Of a DNA stretch of 57,342 nucleotides, positions 33,453 through 42,446 are shown piece after piece; position 1 is the first letter of the stretch, and every line of letters begins with the position of its first letter. The DNA lies in contig CAYINU010000003.1 in assembly GCA_964364855.1 (NCBI GenBank), positions 1 through 57,342 of the forward strand. Reading direction: 5' to 3'. The position numbers and the translations under genes were made by a program. The notes beneath the pieces are model-generated. The model saw nothing but the letters and a program-made list of their open reading frames with translations. It ran no database searches and was not told where the DNA came from. The DNA comes from CAYINU01 sp964364855. GTDB lineage: Bacteria; Margulisbacteria; Marinamargulisbacteria; CAYINU01.

Positions 33453-34543
33453 TTGCCTACTCCCATCAGATCGATAAATTCAGAAAATAGATAATGCGCA
33501 TCCCGCGGGCCCGGTGCCGCTTCGGGATGGTATTGGACGGAAAACGCGGGGTAGCGCTTGTGTCGAATGCCTTCGACGGTGCCATCGTTGAGGTTGATGT
33601 GGGTGACTTCGACATCATCGGCGGACAAGGACTTCATATCGACGCAAAATCCATGGTTTTGAGAGGTAATCTCGACTTTTCCCGTGCGTAAATCTTTTAC
33701 CGGGTGGTTTGCCCCATGATGGCCAAATTCCAGTTTGTAGGTCGTACCGCCAAAAGCCAGACCCAGCAGCTGATGGCCCATGCAGATCCCAAATACCGGC
33801 TTTTTGCCCAGCAGATCCCGAATCGTCTGAACGACATGGGTAACGGGTTCAGGGTCCCCGGGGCCATTGGAAATAAAGACGCCGTCAAAACGGCCTTTTA
33901 AAATCTCATCTGCCCTCACCGACGACGGGAACACCGTGCATGCACACCCCAGATCGGAAAACACGCGCATGATGTTGTACTTCACGCCGCAGTCGATGAC
34001 GGCGATGTGAAACCGAGGATGGGCTGGCGAAGACCATTCGTATTTTTGATCCATTGATACCCTATCCACCAAGTTCTGTCCGGCCATATGGGGGGCTTTT
34101 TGGAGTCGGGCTACCACATCGGCAACGGCATCGTGGGACGTGGTTAACGCAGCGCGTTGCGACCCTCGCGTGCGGATATAGCGGGTAATGGCACGGGTAT
34201 CGAGCTCTTCAACACCGATGATGTTGTGACGATCCAGATACGGTTTGAGAGATTCGGTGGATCGCCAATTGCTGGGAAAGTCGATATATTCGCGAACCAA
34301 CAAGGCGGACAAAAATAAACCCCGAGATTCGGGGTCTTCGTCGTTGATGCCATAGCTACCGATGATCGGATAGGTCATCACGACCATTTGTCCGGCATAG
34401 GACGGATCGGAGACGACCTCCTGGTAACCCGCCATGGCGGTATTAAACACCACTTCCCCAAACCGCTCTTGCGGTTGCCCCGCAAACTGCCGCCCGGTAA
34501 AACATGTCCCATCTTCAAAGATCAGACGTGCTTCTGTTGTCAT
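33449..34543 (-). CDS. carA: Carbamoyl-phosphate synthase small (glutaminase) subunit
   Basis: 364 residues. The N-terminal CarA domain (LIFEDGTCFTGRQFAG, FNTAMAGYQEVVSDPSYAGQ) is followed by a class I glutamine amidotransferase domain with nucleophile Cys in FGICMGHQLLGLAFGG and the His/Glu pair in FSVQYHPEAAPGP. It supplies ammonia to CarB. It leads the carA-purF-carB transcript and overlaps purF by ATGA. The region upstream to 34652 holds two TCGCGA sites and is shared with a divergent gene. Confidence 0.96.
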   Translation of the reverse strand: MTTEARLIFEDGTCFTGRQFAGQPQERFGEVVFNTAMAGYQEVVSDPSYAGQMVVMTYPIIGSYGINDEDPESRGLFLSALLVREYIDFPSNWRSTESLKPYLDRHNIIGVEELDTRAITRYIRTRGSQRAALTTSHDAVADVVARLQKAPHMAGQNLVDRVSMDQKYEWSSPAHPRFHIAVIDCGVKYNIMRVFSDLGCACTVFPSSVRADEILKGRFDGVFISNGPGDPEPVTHVVQTIRDLLGKKPVFGICMGHQLLGLAFGGTTYKLEFGHHGANHPVKDLRTGKVEITSQNHGFCVDMKSLSADDVEVTHINLNDGTVEGIRHKRYPAFSVQYHPEAAPGPRDAHYLFSEFIDLMGVGK

Positions 34544-34587
34544 CCGGCCAATCTTAGCAAATTTGTAAAAAAAAGGCCACGGGCCGC

Positions 34588-34604
34588 TCGCGAAACGATC
34601 GCGA
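34588..34604. promoter_or_regulatory. Paired TCGCGA sites upstream of carA
   Basis: TCGCGA (34588-34593) and TCGCGA (34599-34604) are separated by AACGA, 45 bases upstream of the carA start. Each is self-complementary, so together they form both a direct and an inverted repeat. It could be an operator for the carA-purF-carB operon. It does not match a regulator site that I can name. Confidence 0.3.
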
Positions 34605-34644
34605 AAAGAAATTGAAATTTACAAAATTCCAATCGTGAGAAAGA

Positions 34645-34662
34645 ATACTGTCATGACAGTAT
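34645..34662. promoter_or_regulatory. Perfect 18-bp palindrome overlapping a start codon
   Basis: ATACTGTCATGACAGTAT is its own reverse complement, and its central ATG (34653-34655) is the preferred start codon of the 872-residue protein. A repressor binding here, or an mRNA hairpin sequestering the start, would control translation or transcription of that gene. Confidence 0.5.
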
Positions 34663-37271
34663 ATTCTCTTTACAAACAAGTTTCAGCACCCCCTGCGCCT
34701 GAGGCATGGCGGGACTCTTTTTTGGAAGAAAATTTACGCCGCGTTTTTGACGCGATCAGCGGACGCCCTGGCGCTGTAGTCACTATCAATGTTAACGGTC
34801 CTTATGCCTTGGTCCGTCCTGTGCAACATACAGGGAGAGAGGGATGCCAAAAGGGTCTTTCCGCATCGGTCCTAAATCTGTTTCGAAAGGGTTCCAAAAC
34901 AATTTGTCCCCATTGCAACAAACGGGCTGACAGCCGAGAGTCTCGATTTGTACTCGTTACAGATCCGTGCCCCATTCCGAAAGGCATGCTGACGGCACAT
35001 CATGTGCTGTCCGAGCTTTATCTTCAGGCTGCAAATGAGCTTTACTCGGTCCACTATATAGGACCCACAGGAACAATCTTTGATATTCCCAATCGGGTGA
35101 TCCATCTTCTCACAAGTGCTGTAGAGTTAGATCCTACCAATTGGAACGCCACCTTCCAGTTGGTCACCCTATTGAATTTATCAGCGCAATATTCTCCCGA
35201 TCCCAAATCAACGCAGCTTCACAATCAAGCCGTTGAGCAGCTTCGCCGGCATGCATGTGCCCTTTCGGAAGGCCCATCTTTGCTACCCACACCGTTGGAA
35301 TTTGCGTCCCGCATTCAATGTTATGCGGATGCGGGACTTCTGCACTTATTGCCCGTTGCCGTATTGGCACATCCCCCGTTAGTGGGATTAGAGCCAACCG
35401 TCGCGACCGCAACGGCCCGACTGTTGATTTCGTTTGCTACTCAACAGACGGATCGACGCTTAATGCAAGCGTATTGCGAACTCGCAAAACCCTATGTGGG
35501 TGAGGCGCTGGCAGCGCCTGATACCGCACTTCGGGCATGTGGCTTTGGCCTGGTCGCATTGATCTACCAAATGGGGGATCATGCTCACAACAGTGAAGAA
35601 AAATGCCGCGAAGCCGTTACGCTTTTTCTCTCACTGCCACCCGAAGACCAGCAATTGGGAGATCGGCTGAGCATCGAACTCATGGTTTTTATGCAGGCCC
35701 AACTTTGCCTTGAACGATTTCATTTCACTCCAGATCCGAATTTACTTACAACAGCGACTACTTGCCTGCCCTTTCTTTCTGAACGCTGTAAAGCCGAAAT
35801 TATTGCCCGTATCCAACTTGCAGAAGGCAAGCGTTTGGTCGCAGTTAAAACCTGTCTGGAGGCCGCAAAATTTGCCCGTCATTCCTCCGATCCGTATATG
35901 TTTGAGAGGATGGCTTTAACGGGGTGGTTGTTTCATGCCATGGCTCAGTCCGATGCCCGTTTGAAAACTGCCTTGTTAGAGGCTGCCCGCAAGCAATTGC
36001 GGCTTTGCGAAGCAGACTCCCAAAATGCCCTCCTATGGAAATTAATCGACGCGCGGATCGGGGTGGAATTGGGCGAACCGAGTACCAAGATTGACATCAC
36101 AACAGCACAAGTCGCTGACCTCCGCGAAAATATCGAGATTGAGTTTTGGAAGATCGCAACGCTCTTCCCGACAGAGACCCGCATCGCTCTAGCCAATCAG
36201 CTGGTCACGTTATATCCCAACTCTGTGCCCGCTCGAATGGCAGGATTGCGGGAATTGCTTGTCGCGGGTGACTGGGATGGATTTGAAAAAATGTTGGTTG
36301 AGGGACTGGTACATCCGGACCAATACCTTTCGGATCGGGTTACCCATTTGCTGGCCGCCATCACCTATGGGCCAACCCCAGCCACGGCCGGTCATCATTG
36401 GCTACAGGAAAAAGAGGTATTCGCAAAACTACCGGAATTGCGTCAGCGATTGCTCGAGATATTGGAAAAGGCGCTGGCCCAGCACCCACTATTTGAATGG
36501 AAAGTGATGCAAGGGGCTCTGCATTACGCCCAAGGTGAATTCCGTGAGGCCATCACTGCATTTCAGTTTTGCATCTTAACACTGTTAAATGTCGGTTTTA
36601 TATCGTCGACCGGATTTATGCTGTATAACGAAGCCCTATCTTATGCCCATCTAGGGGAGTGGAAACAAGCACAAGATGTGTGTGAGCGCGCCATCCAAGA
36701 AAAACCTTCTCCCGCGGTTGCGGCGTTGCTGGTTTTGATTTATCGCGAAAGGCTGGCATTGTACCTCGAAGAAGAAAAAAAGAGTTCCCAGTTGACACGA
36801 CCAAGCCGTGTGAAACAAACAAATTCTTTTCTTAAAGAAGCCACTTCGTTTTTTAGTAAAATCGCCATGCAACACCCCGCATTAAAAGTTCATTACGCCT
36901 ATTGGCTGGCCATCTCAGGTCAAGATGACAACGCGGTGTCGGAGTTAAATGCCTACGAAAAATCCACCGAGCCGTCACCCAAAAAAACGTTTTATACCGT
37001 TTTGTTTTCAGCTGCCGCCAGTGCTTTTGAAAGGGCACGAGAGGCTGCCCTACAAAAGGGCACTTTGAAAACACCGCCCCAACATGGGCTTGAGCGATTT
37101 CAGCCTGTAGGTGTCGTTTTAAGACCAACAGGAGGCGAGCTTCGACTCGTAGTTCCCGGTTCTACCCTCTCGGAAAAAGACTTCGAAGTGAGTGTCGCTA
37201 CTGGCGCCCCTGCAACGCCGCCTTCACAAAGTCCCGGAACAGCGGGTGGCAACGGTACGGCCGGGATTTGA
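34653..37271 (+). CDS. Large helical-repeat (TPR-like) protein of unknown function
   Basis: 872 residues from the ATG at 34653 (GAGAAAG upstream); a GTG at 34635 is possible. The N-terminal 110 residues include a short zinc-ribbon-like CPHCNKRAD. From about residue 130 to 790 the protein is a chain of amphipathic helices with TPR-like spacing, for example YNEALSYAHLGEWKQAQDVCERAIQEKPSPA near 665. There is no signal peptide or membrane helix. The low-complexity tail (Pro/Gly/Thr/Ala) is encoded antisense to the last 74 bases of pyrG. No family is recognised; a scaffold or host-interaction role is only a guess. Confidence 0.7.
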   Translation: MTVYSLYKQVSAPPAPEAWRDSFLEENLRRVFDAISGRPGAVVTINVNGPYALVRPVQHTGREGCQKGLSASVLNLFRKGSKTICPHCNKRADSRESRFVLVTDPCPIPKGMLTAHHVLSELYLQAANELYSVHYIGPTGTIFDIPNRVIHLLTSAVELDPTNWNATFQLVTLLNLSAQYSPDPKSTQLHNQAVEQLRRHACALSEGPSLLPTPLEFASRIQCYADAGLLHLLPVAVLAHPPLVGLEPTVATATARLLISFATQQTDRRLMQAYCELAKPYVGEALAAPDTALRACGFGLVALIYQMGDHAHNSEEKCREAVTLFLSLPPEDQQLGDRLSIELMVFMQAQLCLERFHFTPDPNLLTTATTCLPFLSERCKAEIIARIQLAEGKRLVAVKTCLEAAKFARHSSDPYMFERMALTGWLFHAMAQSDARLKTALLEAARKQLRLCEADSQNALLWKLIDARIGVELGEPSTKIDITTAQVADLRENIEIEFWKIATLFPTETRIALANQLVTLYPNSVPARMAGLRELLVAGDWDGFEKMLVEGLVHPDQYLSDRVTHLLAAITYGPTPATAGHHWLQEKEVFAKLPELRQRLLEILEKALAQHPLFEWKVMQGALHYAQGEFREAITAFQFCILTLLNVGFISSTGFMLYNEALSYAHLGEWKQAQDVCERAIQEKPSPAVAALLVLIYRERLALYLEEEKKSSQLTRPSRVKQTNSFLKEATSFFSKIAMQHPALKVHYAYWLAISGQDDNAVSELNAYEKSTEPSPKKTFYTVLFSAAASAFERAREAALQKGTLKTPPQHGLERFQPVGVVLRPTGGELRLVVPGSTLSEKDFEVSVATGAPATPPSQSPGTAGGNGTAGI

Positions 37272-38811
37272 ATTCGGGATGGTATTGGCAGGCCACAAAC
37301 CATGGGTGGTTGCGAAGCTCTAGTACCTCCACCAAGCCCCCGTCCGGTGACAATCCGGAAAACACCATTCCCTTTTTCTCAAATGCGTCTCGGAATTCAT
37401 TATTAAATTCGTAACGATGGCGATGGCGCTCGGCGGTCTTCCGAACATCGTAGGCCTGGTGCAATTTGGTCTCTTTTTGGATGGCGCAATCATAAGTACC
37501 CAGTCGCATCGTGCCCCCCTTTTGAGACACTTTTTGCTGATCGGGCATCAGATCAATGACCAGGTGGTCGGATTTTCGGGTGAATTCGCCGCTATTGGCG
37601 TCGGAAAATCCCACGACATTGCGCGCAAATTCGATGGCCGCGATATGCAAGCCCAGGCACAATCCCAAGTACGGAATCTTCTTTTCACGAGCATACTTGG
37701 CAGCCGCGATTTTACCCTCAATTCCACGAGAACCAAAACCACCCGGAATTAATATCCCGTCCACACCGGACAATACCTTGGCGACATCGGCCTTTTCCAG
37801 GGTTTCGGCACCCACCCAGCGCAACGTGACCCGGCATTTATTGGCCACACCGGCATGGGTCAGGGCCTCCACCACGCTCAGATACGAATCGGACAAGCTC
37901 GTATATTTACCCACGATGGCAACGGTCACTTCCGGACGTTTTTCATCATGCAAAATGGAGACAAATTGCTTCCAATAGGTCATGTCGGATTTACGAGGCC
38001 GCAACCCCAATTTTTGGATGATAACCTCATCCAGCTTTTCTTTGGCCAGGCCTACCGGCACATCATAAATCGTGCTGGCATTGGTCGCGCTGATGACCGA
38101 TTCGGGAGAGACATCGCAAAACAGCGCGATTTTTTCTTTTACCTCGGATTCAAGGGTATGCTCAGACCGGCACACGATAATGTCCGGATGAATCCCGATG
38201 GCCCGCAGTTCTTTGACCGAGTGTTGGGTGGGCTTGGTTTTAAATTCATTTGAGGTTTTCAGATACGGCACCAGAGTCAGGTGAATGTGCAAACAATCTT
38301 GGCGGTTTTTGTACTGAAACTGGCGAATGGCCTCCAAAAATGGCAGGCTTTCGATGTCACCAATCGTTCCGCCAATCTCGGTGAGGATGAAATCAAAATG
38401 CTCTTTTTCCAAAATGGCCGTAATGCGGGCTTTGATCTCGTTGGTCACATGGGGAATGATCTGGACCGTGCGGCCCAAAAAATCGCCGCGGCGTTCCTTG
38501 GTGAGGACTTCCCAGTAGATCATCCCGGACGTGACATTGTTGAGCCGGGTCATATCCTGGTCGATGAAGCGCTCGTAGTGGCCCAAATCGAGGTCGGTCT
38601 CGCCACCGTCCTCGGTCACAAAGACCTCGCCATGTTCGTAGGGGTTCATCGTACCCGGATCGATATTTAAATACGGATCAAACTTTTGGATGGTGACCTT
38701 GTACCCGCGGCTTTTGAGCAACACACCCAACGACGCCACCGTAATCCCCTTCCCCAAAGAGGAAACAACACCGCCGGTGACAAAGACAAATTTTGTCTTT
38801 TTAGTGGCCAT
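37198..38811 (-). CDS. pyrG: CTP synthase
   Basis: 537 residues. The synthetase domain starts FVFVTGGVVSSLGKGITVASLG (P-loop) and includes EVFVTEDGGETDLDLGHYERF and EIGGTIGDIESLPFLEA. The C-terminal glutamine amidotransferase has GLCLGLHIAAIEFARN (nucleophile Cys; Leu-His where Met-Gln is more usual) and CQYHPEFKSRP. It converts UTP to CTP with glutamine. Its 3' end is overlapped by the convergent 872-residue gene over 74 bases. It is separated from the sdh run by a palindromic repeat region. Confidence 0.96.
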   Translation of the reverse strand: MATKKTKFVFVTGGVVSSLGKGITVASLGVLLKSRGYKVTIQKFDPYLNIDPGTMNPYEHGEVFVTEDGGETDLDLGHYERFIDQDMTRLNNVTSGMIYWEVLTKERRGDFLGRTVQIIPHVTNEIKARITAILEKEHFDFILTEIGGTIGDIESLPFLEAIRQFQYKNRQDCLHIHLTLVPYLKTSNEFKTKPTQHSVKELRAIGIHPDIIVCRSEHTLESEVKEKIALFCDVSPESVISATNASTIYDVPVGLAKEKLDEVIIQKLGLRPRKSDMTYWKQFVSILHDEKRPEVTVAIVGKYTSLSDSYLSVVEALTHAGVANKCRVTLRWVGAETLEKADVAKVLSGVDGILIPGGFGSRGIEGKIAAAKYAREKKIPYLGLCLGLHIAAIEFARNVVGFSDANSGEFTRKSDHLVIDLMPDQQKVSQKGGTMRLGTYDCAIQKETKLHQAYDVRKTAERHRHRYEFNNEFRDAFEKKGMVFSGLSPDGGLVEVLELRNHPWFVACQYHPEFKSRPYRCHPLFRDFVKAALQGRQ

Positions 38812-38837
38812 TTCCCATCCCTGTCATTCTTACATTT

Positions 38838-39061
38838 CCTTCTGTCATCCCCGCTCCTTCTGTCATCCCCGCTCCTTCTGTCATCCCCGCGAAGGCGGGG
38901 ATCCAGCTCTTAAAGAATTGCGCCCATCGGGGTCCTGTCACCGATTCCAACTCCCCACAGTCTCGCTCGGAGTACCTCGGCTCGATGTGGGGACCCCAAT
39001 CGGTGCCACCCCTCTTGTGTGGGAAACAACATAGATGGATTCCCGCCTTCGCGGGGATGAC
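38838..39061. repeat. Palindromic repeat element (GTCATCCCCGC type) between pyrG and sdhB
   Basis: GTCATCCCCGCGAAGGCGGG and six more bases (38880-38905) recur in inverted orientation at 39036-39061 with one mismatch. Each copy forms a hairpin of about 8 bp with a 4-base loop. Three nested inverted pairs lie between them: GGGGTCC/GGACCCC (38929-38935, 38991-38997), CACCGATT/AATCGGTG (38939-38946, 38998-39005) and TCCCCACA/TGTGGGGA (38952-38959, 38986-38993). The left side also shows an 18-bp unit in three tandem copies (38838, 38856 and 38874). Similar palindromes are widely scattered in proteobacterial intergenic regions. No gene in 38812-39084. Confidence 0.75.
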
Positions 39062-39084
39062 GCCGTCTGGGTAGGGATGACAAA

Positions 39085-39840
39085 TTAGCTGCATAGATTC
39101 GCCTTGAGATAGTCGCGGTTCATCCGTGCGATGTGGTCCACCGATATCCCTTTGGGACAGGCCGCTTCGCATTCGTATTCGTTGGAACAATTCCCAAATC
39201 CTTCTTTGGTCATCTGGGCGACCATGTCTTTCACGCGGCGCGTGCGCTCGGCTTGGCCTTGCGGCAGATAGGCCAAATGACTAACCTTGGCGCCGACAAA
39301 CAACATCGCCGAGGCGTTCGGACATGCGGCCACACAGGCCGCACAGCCGATACACTCCGCAGCACTAAAGGCACTGTCGGCATCGGGCTTGGGCACCAAA
39401 ATCGTGTTGGCGTCTTGGGCAGGGCCGGTTTTTGCGGAGATATACCCACCGGCAGAAATCACGCGATCAAAGGCTGAACGATCCACCACCAAATCCTTCA
39501 CGACCGGAAGCGCATTGGCCCGCCACGGTTCGATGACAATGGTGGAGCCATCCGCAAAATGGCGCATATGCAACTGACACAGGGTGGTTTTTTCCAAGGG
39601 CCCATGCGCATGTCCATTCACCACCGCACCGCACATGCCGCAGATGCCTTCGCGACAATCCGAATCGAACGCAATGGGTTCCTCGCCTTTGCGAGTCAGG
39701 TCTTCGTTAACCACATCCAGCATTTCCAAAAACGACGCGTCGGTATCAATGCCGTTGGCCTGATAGGTTTCGAATTTGCCAGGCTCATCGGCGGAATGTT
39801 GGCGCCACACATGCAAGGTGAGGTTTAACTTTTTGGACAT
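39085..39840 (-). CDS. sdhB: Succinate dehydrogenase/fumarate reductase iron-sulfur subunit
   Basis: 251 residues. The N-terminal ferredoxin-like domain has the [2Fe-2S] ligands Cys62, Cys67, Cys70 (DCREGICGMCG) and Cys88. The C-terminal part has CIGCAACVAACPNASAM for a cubane cluster, and CSNEYECEAACPKGI for the remaining cluster ligands. Electrons pass from FAD in SdhA to quinone at SdhC. Its ATG overlaps the SdhA stop by one base. It is the last gene of the long minus-strand run. The sequence type goes with the one-cytochrome (b558) complex. Confidence 0.95.
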   Translation of the reverse strand: MSKKLNLTLHVWRQHSADEPGKFETYQANGIDTDASFLEMLDVVNEDLTRKGEEPIAFDSDCREGICGMCGAVVNGHAHGPLEKTTLCQLHMRHFADGSTIVIEPWRANALPVVKDLVVDRSAFDRVISAGGYISAKTGPAQDANTILVPKPDADSAFSAAECIGCAACVAACPNASAMLFVGAKVSHLAYLPQGQAERTRRVKDMVAQMTKEGFGNCSNEYECEAACPKGISVDHIARMNRDYLKANLCS

Positions 39841-41759
39841 TATTTATAGCTCCTTTGCGACAGATGGACCGCCTCAAATTCCAGGTGTTCTTTGTGAAGG
39901 GCCGGAGTCTCGCCGACGCCCTTGAATTCCCAGGCCGCCGCATAGCAAAAGTCTTTGTCGTTGCGGAGCGCCTCGCCCTCGGGGGTTTGGCTTTCTTCGC
40001 GAAAATGTCCGCCACAAGATTCTTTGCGCTCCAGCGCATCGCGGACCATCAATTCGGAAAACTCCAGAAAATCAGCAGTCCGGCCTGCCTTTTCCAAAGA
40101 TTGATTCAAGTTATCGCCGGAGCCTGGCACCGTCACATTTTTCCAGAACTCCTCCCGAATTTCAGGAATCCGATTTAGGGCTTTCTTGAGCCCGGCCTCG
40201 TTGCGGGCCATGCCGCAGTTGTTCCACATCAAGAGGCCCAATTCTTTGTGGAAATCGTCCACGGTTCGCGTGCCGTTAATGGCCAACAAGGTATCATTTT
40301 TAGCCTTCACGTCGGTCTCTACCTTTTTGAACTCGGGATGGTCCGTTGTAATTTTGGCCAGCTTCGCCGTGGCGAGATAATCGCCAATGGTATAGGGCAG
40401 CACAAAATAACCATCTGCCAGTCCCTGCATCAGCGCAGACGCACCCAGACGATTTGCACCGTGGTCGGAGAAATTGGCCTCCCCGATGACATACAAGCCC
40501 GGCACCGTGCTCATCAGGTTGTAATCCACCCACAACCCGCCCATGGTGTAGTGCGGCGCCGGGAAAATCATCATCGGTGCTTTGTAAGGACTCACGCCCG
40601 TAATCTGGTGGTACATATCAAACAAATTGCCGTAGCGTGCCCGGATCGTGTCGATACCTAGCCGCGCAATGGCGTCTTTGAAGTCCAGATATACCGCCAT
40701 TTTGGTGTCGCCCACACCCTTGCCAGCATCGCATTGTTCTTTGGCATTGCGAGACGCGATGTCCCGGGGAACCAGGTTTCCGAAGGCCGGGTATTTGCGT
40801 TCCAAGAAATAATCGCGTTCGCCTTCGGGAATGTCGGCGGGATTTCGGGTATCACCGGGTTTGGCGGGCACCCACACACGACCGTCATTACGCAAGCTTT
40901 CACTCATCAAGGTGAGTTTGGACTGATACTCCCCGTGCACCGGAATGCAGGTGGGGTGAATTTGCGTGTAACACGGGTTGGCAAAGAAGGCCCCCTTTTT
41001 GTGGGCGCGCCAGGTGGCTGTGACGTTGCAAGCCATGGCGTTTGTGGACAGGAAAAAGACATTGGAATAGCCACCGGTGGCCAGAACCACTGCATCCGCC
41101 ATATGGGATTCGATTTTGCCGGTGATTAAATTGCGTACCACGATCCCGCGGGCGGCACCGTCGACGATGACCAAATCCAGCATTTCGGTGCGGGGATACA
41201 GTCGGACAGCGCCATGCTGGACTTCCTTCATCAAGGCCGAATACGCACCTAATAACAATTGCTGTCCGGTCTGACCCTTGGCATAAAACGTCCGGGAGAC
41301 TTGTGCACCGCCAAAAGAGCGGTTGTCCAAATACCCAGCATAGTCCCGAGCAAACGGCACACCTTGGGCCACGCATTGATCGATAATATTGACACTCACT
41401 TGAGCGAGGCGGTACACATTGGCCTCACGGGAACGAAAGTCCCCGCCTTTGACGGTGTCATAAAACAAGCGCTCGACACTATCACCGTCGTTGCAATAAT
41501 TTTTGGCAGCGTTGATCCCGCCCTGGGCCGCGATACTGTGCGCACGCCGGGGGGAGTCTTGGAAACAAAATACCGACACGTTGTAGCCCAACTCCGACAA
41601 CGACGCCGCAGCCGAGGCACCGGCCAAGCCCGTACCTACCATAATGACGGACATTTTTCGCTTGTTGGCCGGATTCACCAGCTTCATTTCAAATTTGTGT
41701 TTGTCCCACTTTTTGGCCAAGTCACCGGAGGGAACCTTTGCATCTAATCGGTTGCTCAT
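39840..41759 (-). CDS. sdhA: Succinate dehydrogenase/fumarate reductase flavoprotein subunit
   Basis: 639 residues. The FAD-binding start is VGTGLAGASAAASLSELGYNV. The covalent-flavin histidine lies in RAHSIAAQGGINAAKNYCND. Substrate-site and C-terminal FAD regions are clear (HYTMGGLWVDYN, GLYVIGEANFSDHGANRLGASAL). It oxidises succinate, or reduces fumarate depending on quinone and conditions. It starts 10 bases after sdhC with AGGAGGG upstream. The length and the short gap before the second catalytic region match the Bacteroidota/Chlamydia/delta type rather than E. coli SdhA. Confidence 0.95.
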   Translation of the reverse strand: MSNRLDAKVPSGDLAKKWDKHKFEMKLVNPANKRKMSVIMVGTGLAGASAAASLSELGYNVSVFCFQDSPRRAHSIAAQGGINAAKNYCNDGDSVERLFYDTVKGGDFRSREANVYRLAQVSVNIIDQCVAQGVPFARDYAGYLDNRSFGGAQVSRTFYAKGQTGQQLLLGAYSALMKEVQHGAVRLYPRTEMLDLVIVDGAARGIVVRNLITGKIESHMADAVVLATGGYSNVFFLSTNAMACNVTATWRAHKKGAFFANPCYTQIHPTCIPVHGEYQSKLTLMSESLRNDGRVWVPAKPGDTRNPADIPEGERDYFLERKYPAFGNLVPRDIASRNAKEQCDAGKGVGDTKMAVYLDFKDAIARLGIDTIRARYGNLFDMYHQITGVSPYKAPMMIFPAPHYTMGGLWVDYNLMSTVPGLYVIGEANFSDHGANRLGASALMQGLADGYFVLPYTIGDYLATAKLAKITTDHPEFKKVETDVKAKNDTLLAINGTRTVDDFHKELGLLMWNNCGMARNEAGLKKALNRIPEIREEFWKNVTVPGSGDNLNQSLEKAGRTADFLEFSELMVRDALERKESCGGHFREESQTPEGEALRNDKDFCYAAAWEFKGVGETPALHKEHLEFEAVHLSQRSYK

Positions 41760-41769
41760 CTTATCCCTC

Positions 41770-42435
41770 CTAATGGCTTAAAAATGTGATGACGGGGATG
41801 CTGCTAAAGGCCAAGGCAAACCCAATCCCGATCAACGTGCTGATGCGATTTACCCAGACTTGGCTGGCACGGCGATACCCCAAAGTTTGAACCACGCTTT
41901 GTATACCGTGGGCCAAATGAAACCCAACGGCAAACATCGCAATGACATAAAACACCACGCGGGCCGGATGGTGGAACGCATTCCATTCCAGACCATAGAG
42001 ACCCCACTGTTGTCCATTCACCACGGACGCAGGTCCATCATGACTTTTGAATACAAAATCACGCAGGTGCAAAAACAGATAGAGCAGCAAAATCCCACCG
42101 GTTACCGGCATAATACGAGTGGCAAAAGAACGGTGGGGTGAGCTTTTGTTCACCCGATAGCCCAGTCGGCGGGCGGCGATGTTTTCTTTGACCACCAAAA
42201 TGGTAAAGACAATATGGACTAGAAATATCGCGGCCAATCCGGCTTCCAAAATCCGCAACAAATAGCCGGTTTCGTGAGACTTTTCAGGAAAGAAGTTAAA
42301 GGCATCCGGGCCTGCGAAAAACAGGAGATTCATCGACAAATGAAAGACCAGATACCCGACCAATAACAGACCCGAAATGGCCACAATCTGTTTTTTACCA
42401 ATCGACGACGCCACGTACGCACGCAAACCAGTCAT
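41770..42435 (-). CDS. sdhC: Succinate dehydrogenase cytochrome b558-type subunit
   Basis: 221 residues with five membrane helices. Conserved histidines for two hemes occur in VFHLSMNLLFF, FLVHIVFTILV, YLFLHLRDFVF, WNAFHHPARVV and VGFHLAHGIQS. This is the fused one-subunit anchor used with menaquinone in several lineages. It has no separate SdhD. It is 11 bases after mdh and 10 bases before sdhA. Its type is the main lineage clue in the window. Confidence 0.93.
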   Translation of the reverse strand: MTGLRAYVASSIGKKQIVAISGLLLVGYLVFHLSMNLLFFAGPDAFNFFPEKSHETGYLLRILEAGLAAIFLVHIVFTILVVKENIAARRLGYRVNKSSPHRSFATRIMPVTGGILLLYLFLHLRDFVFKSHDGPASVVNGQQWGLYGLEWNAFHHPARVVFYVIAMFAVGFHLAHGIQSVVQTLGYRRASQVWVNRISTLIGIGFALAFSSIPVITFLSH

Positions 42436-42446
42436 CGTGAGCCCCC

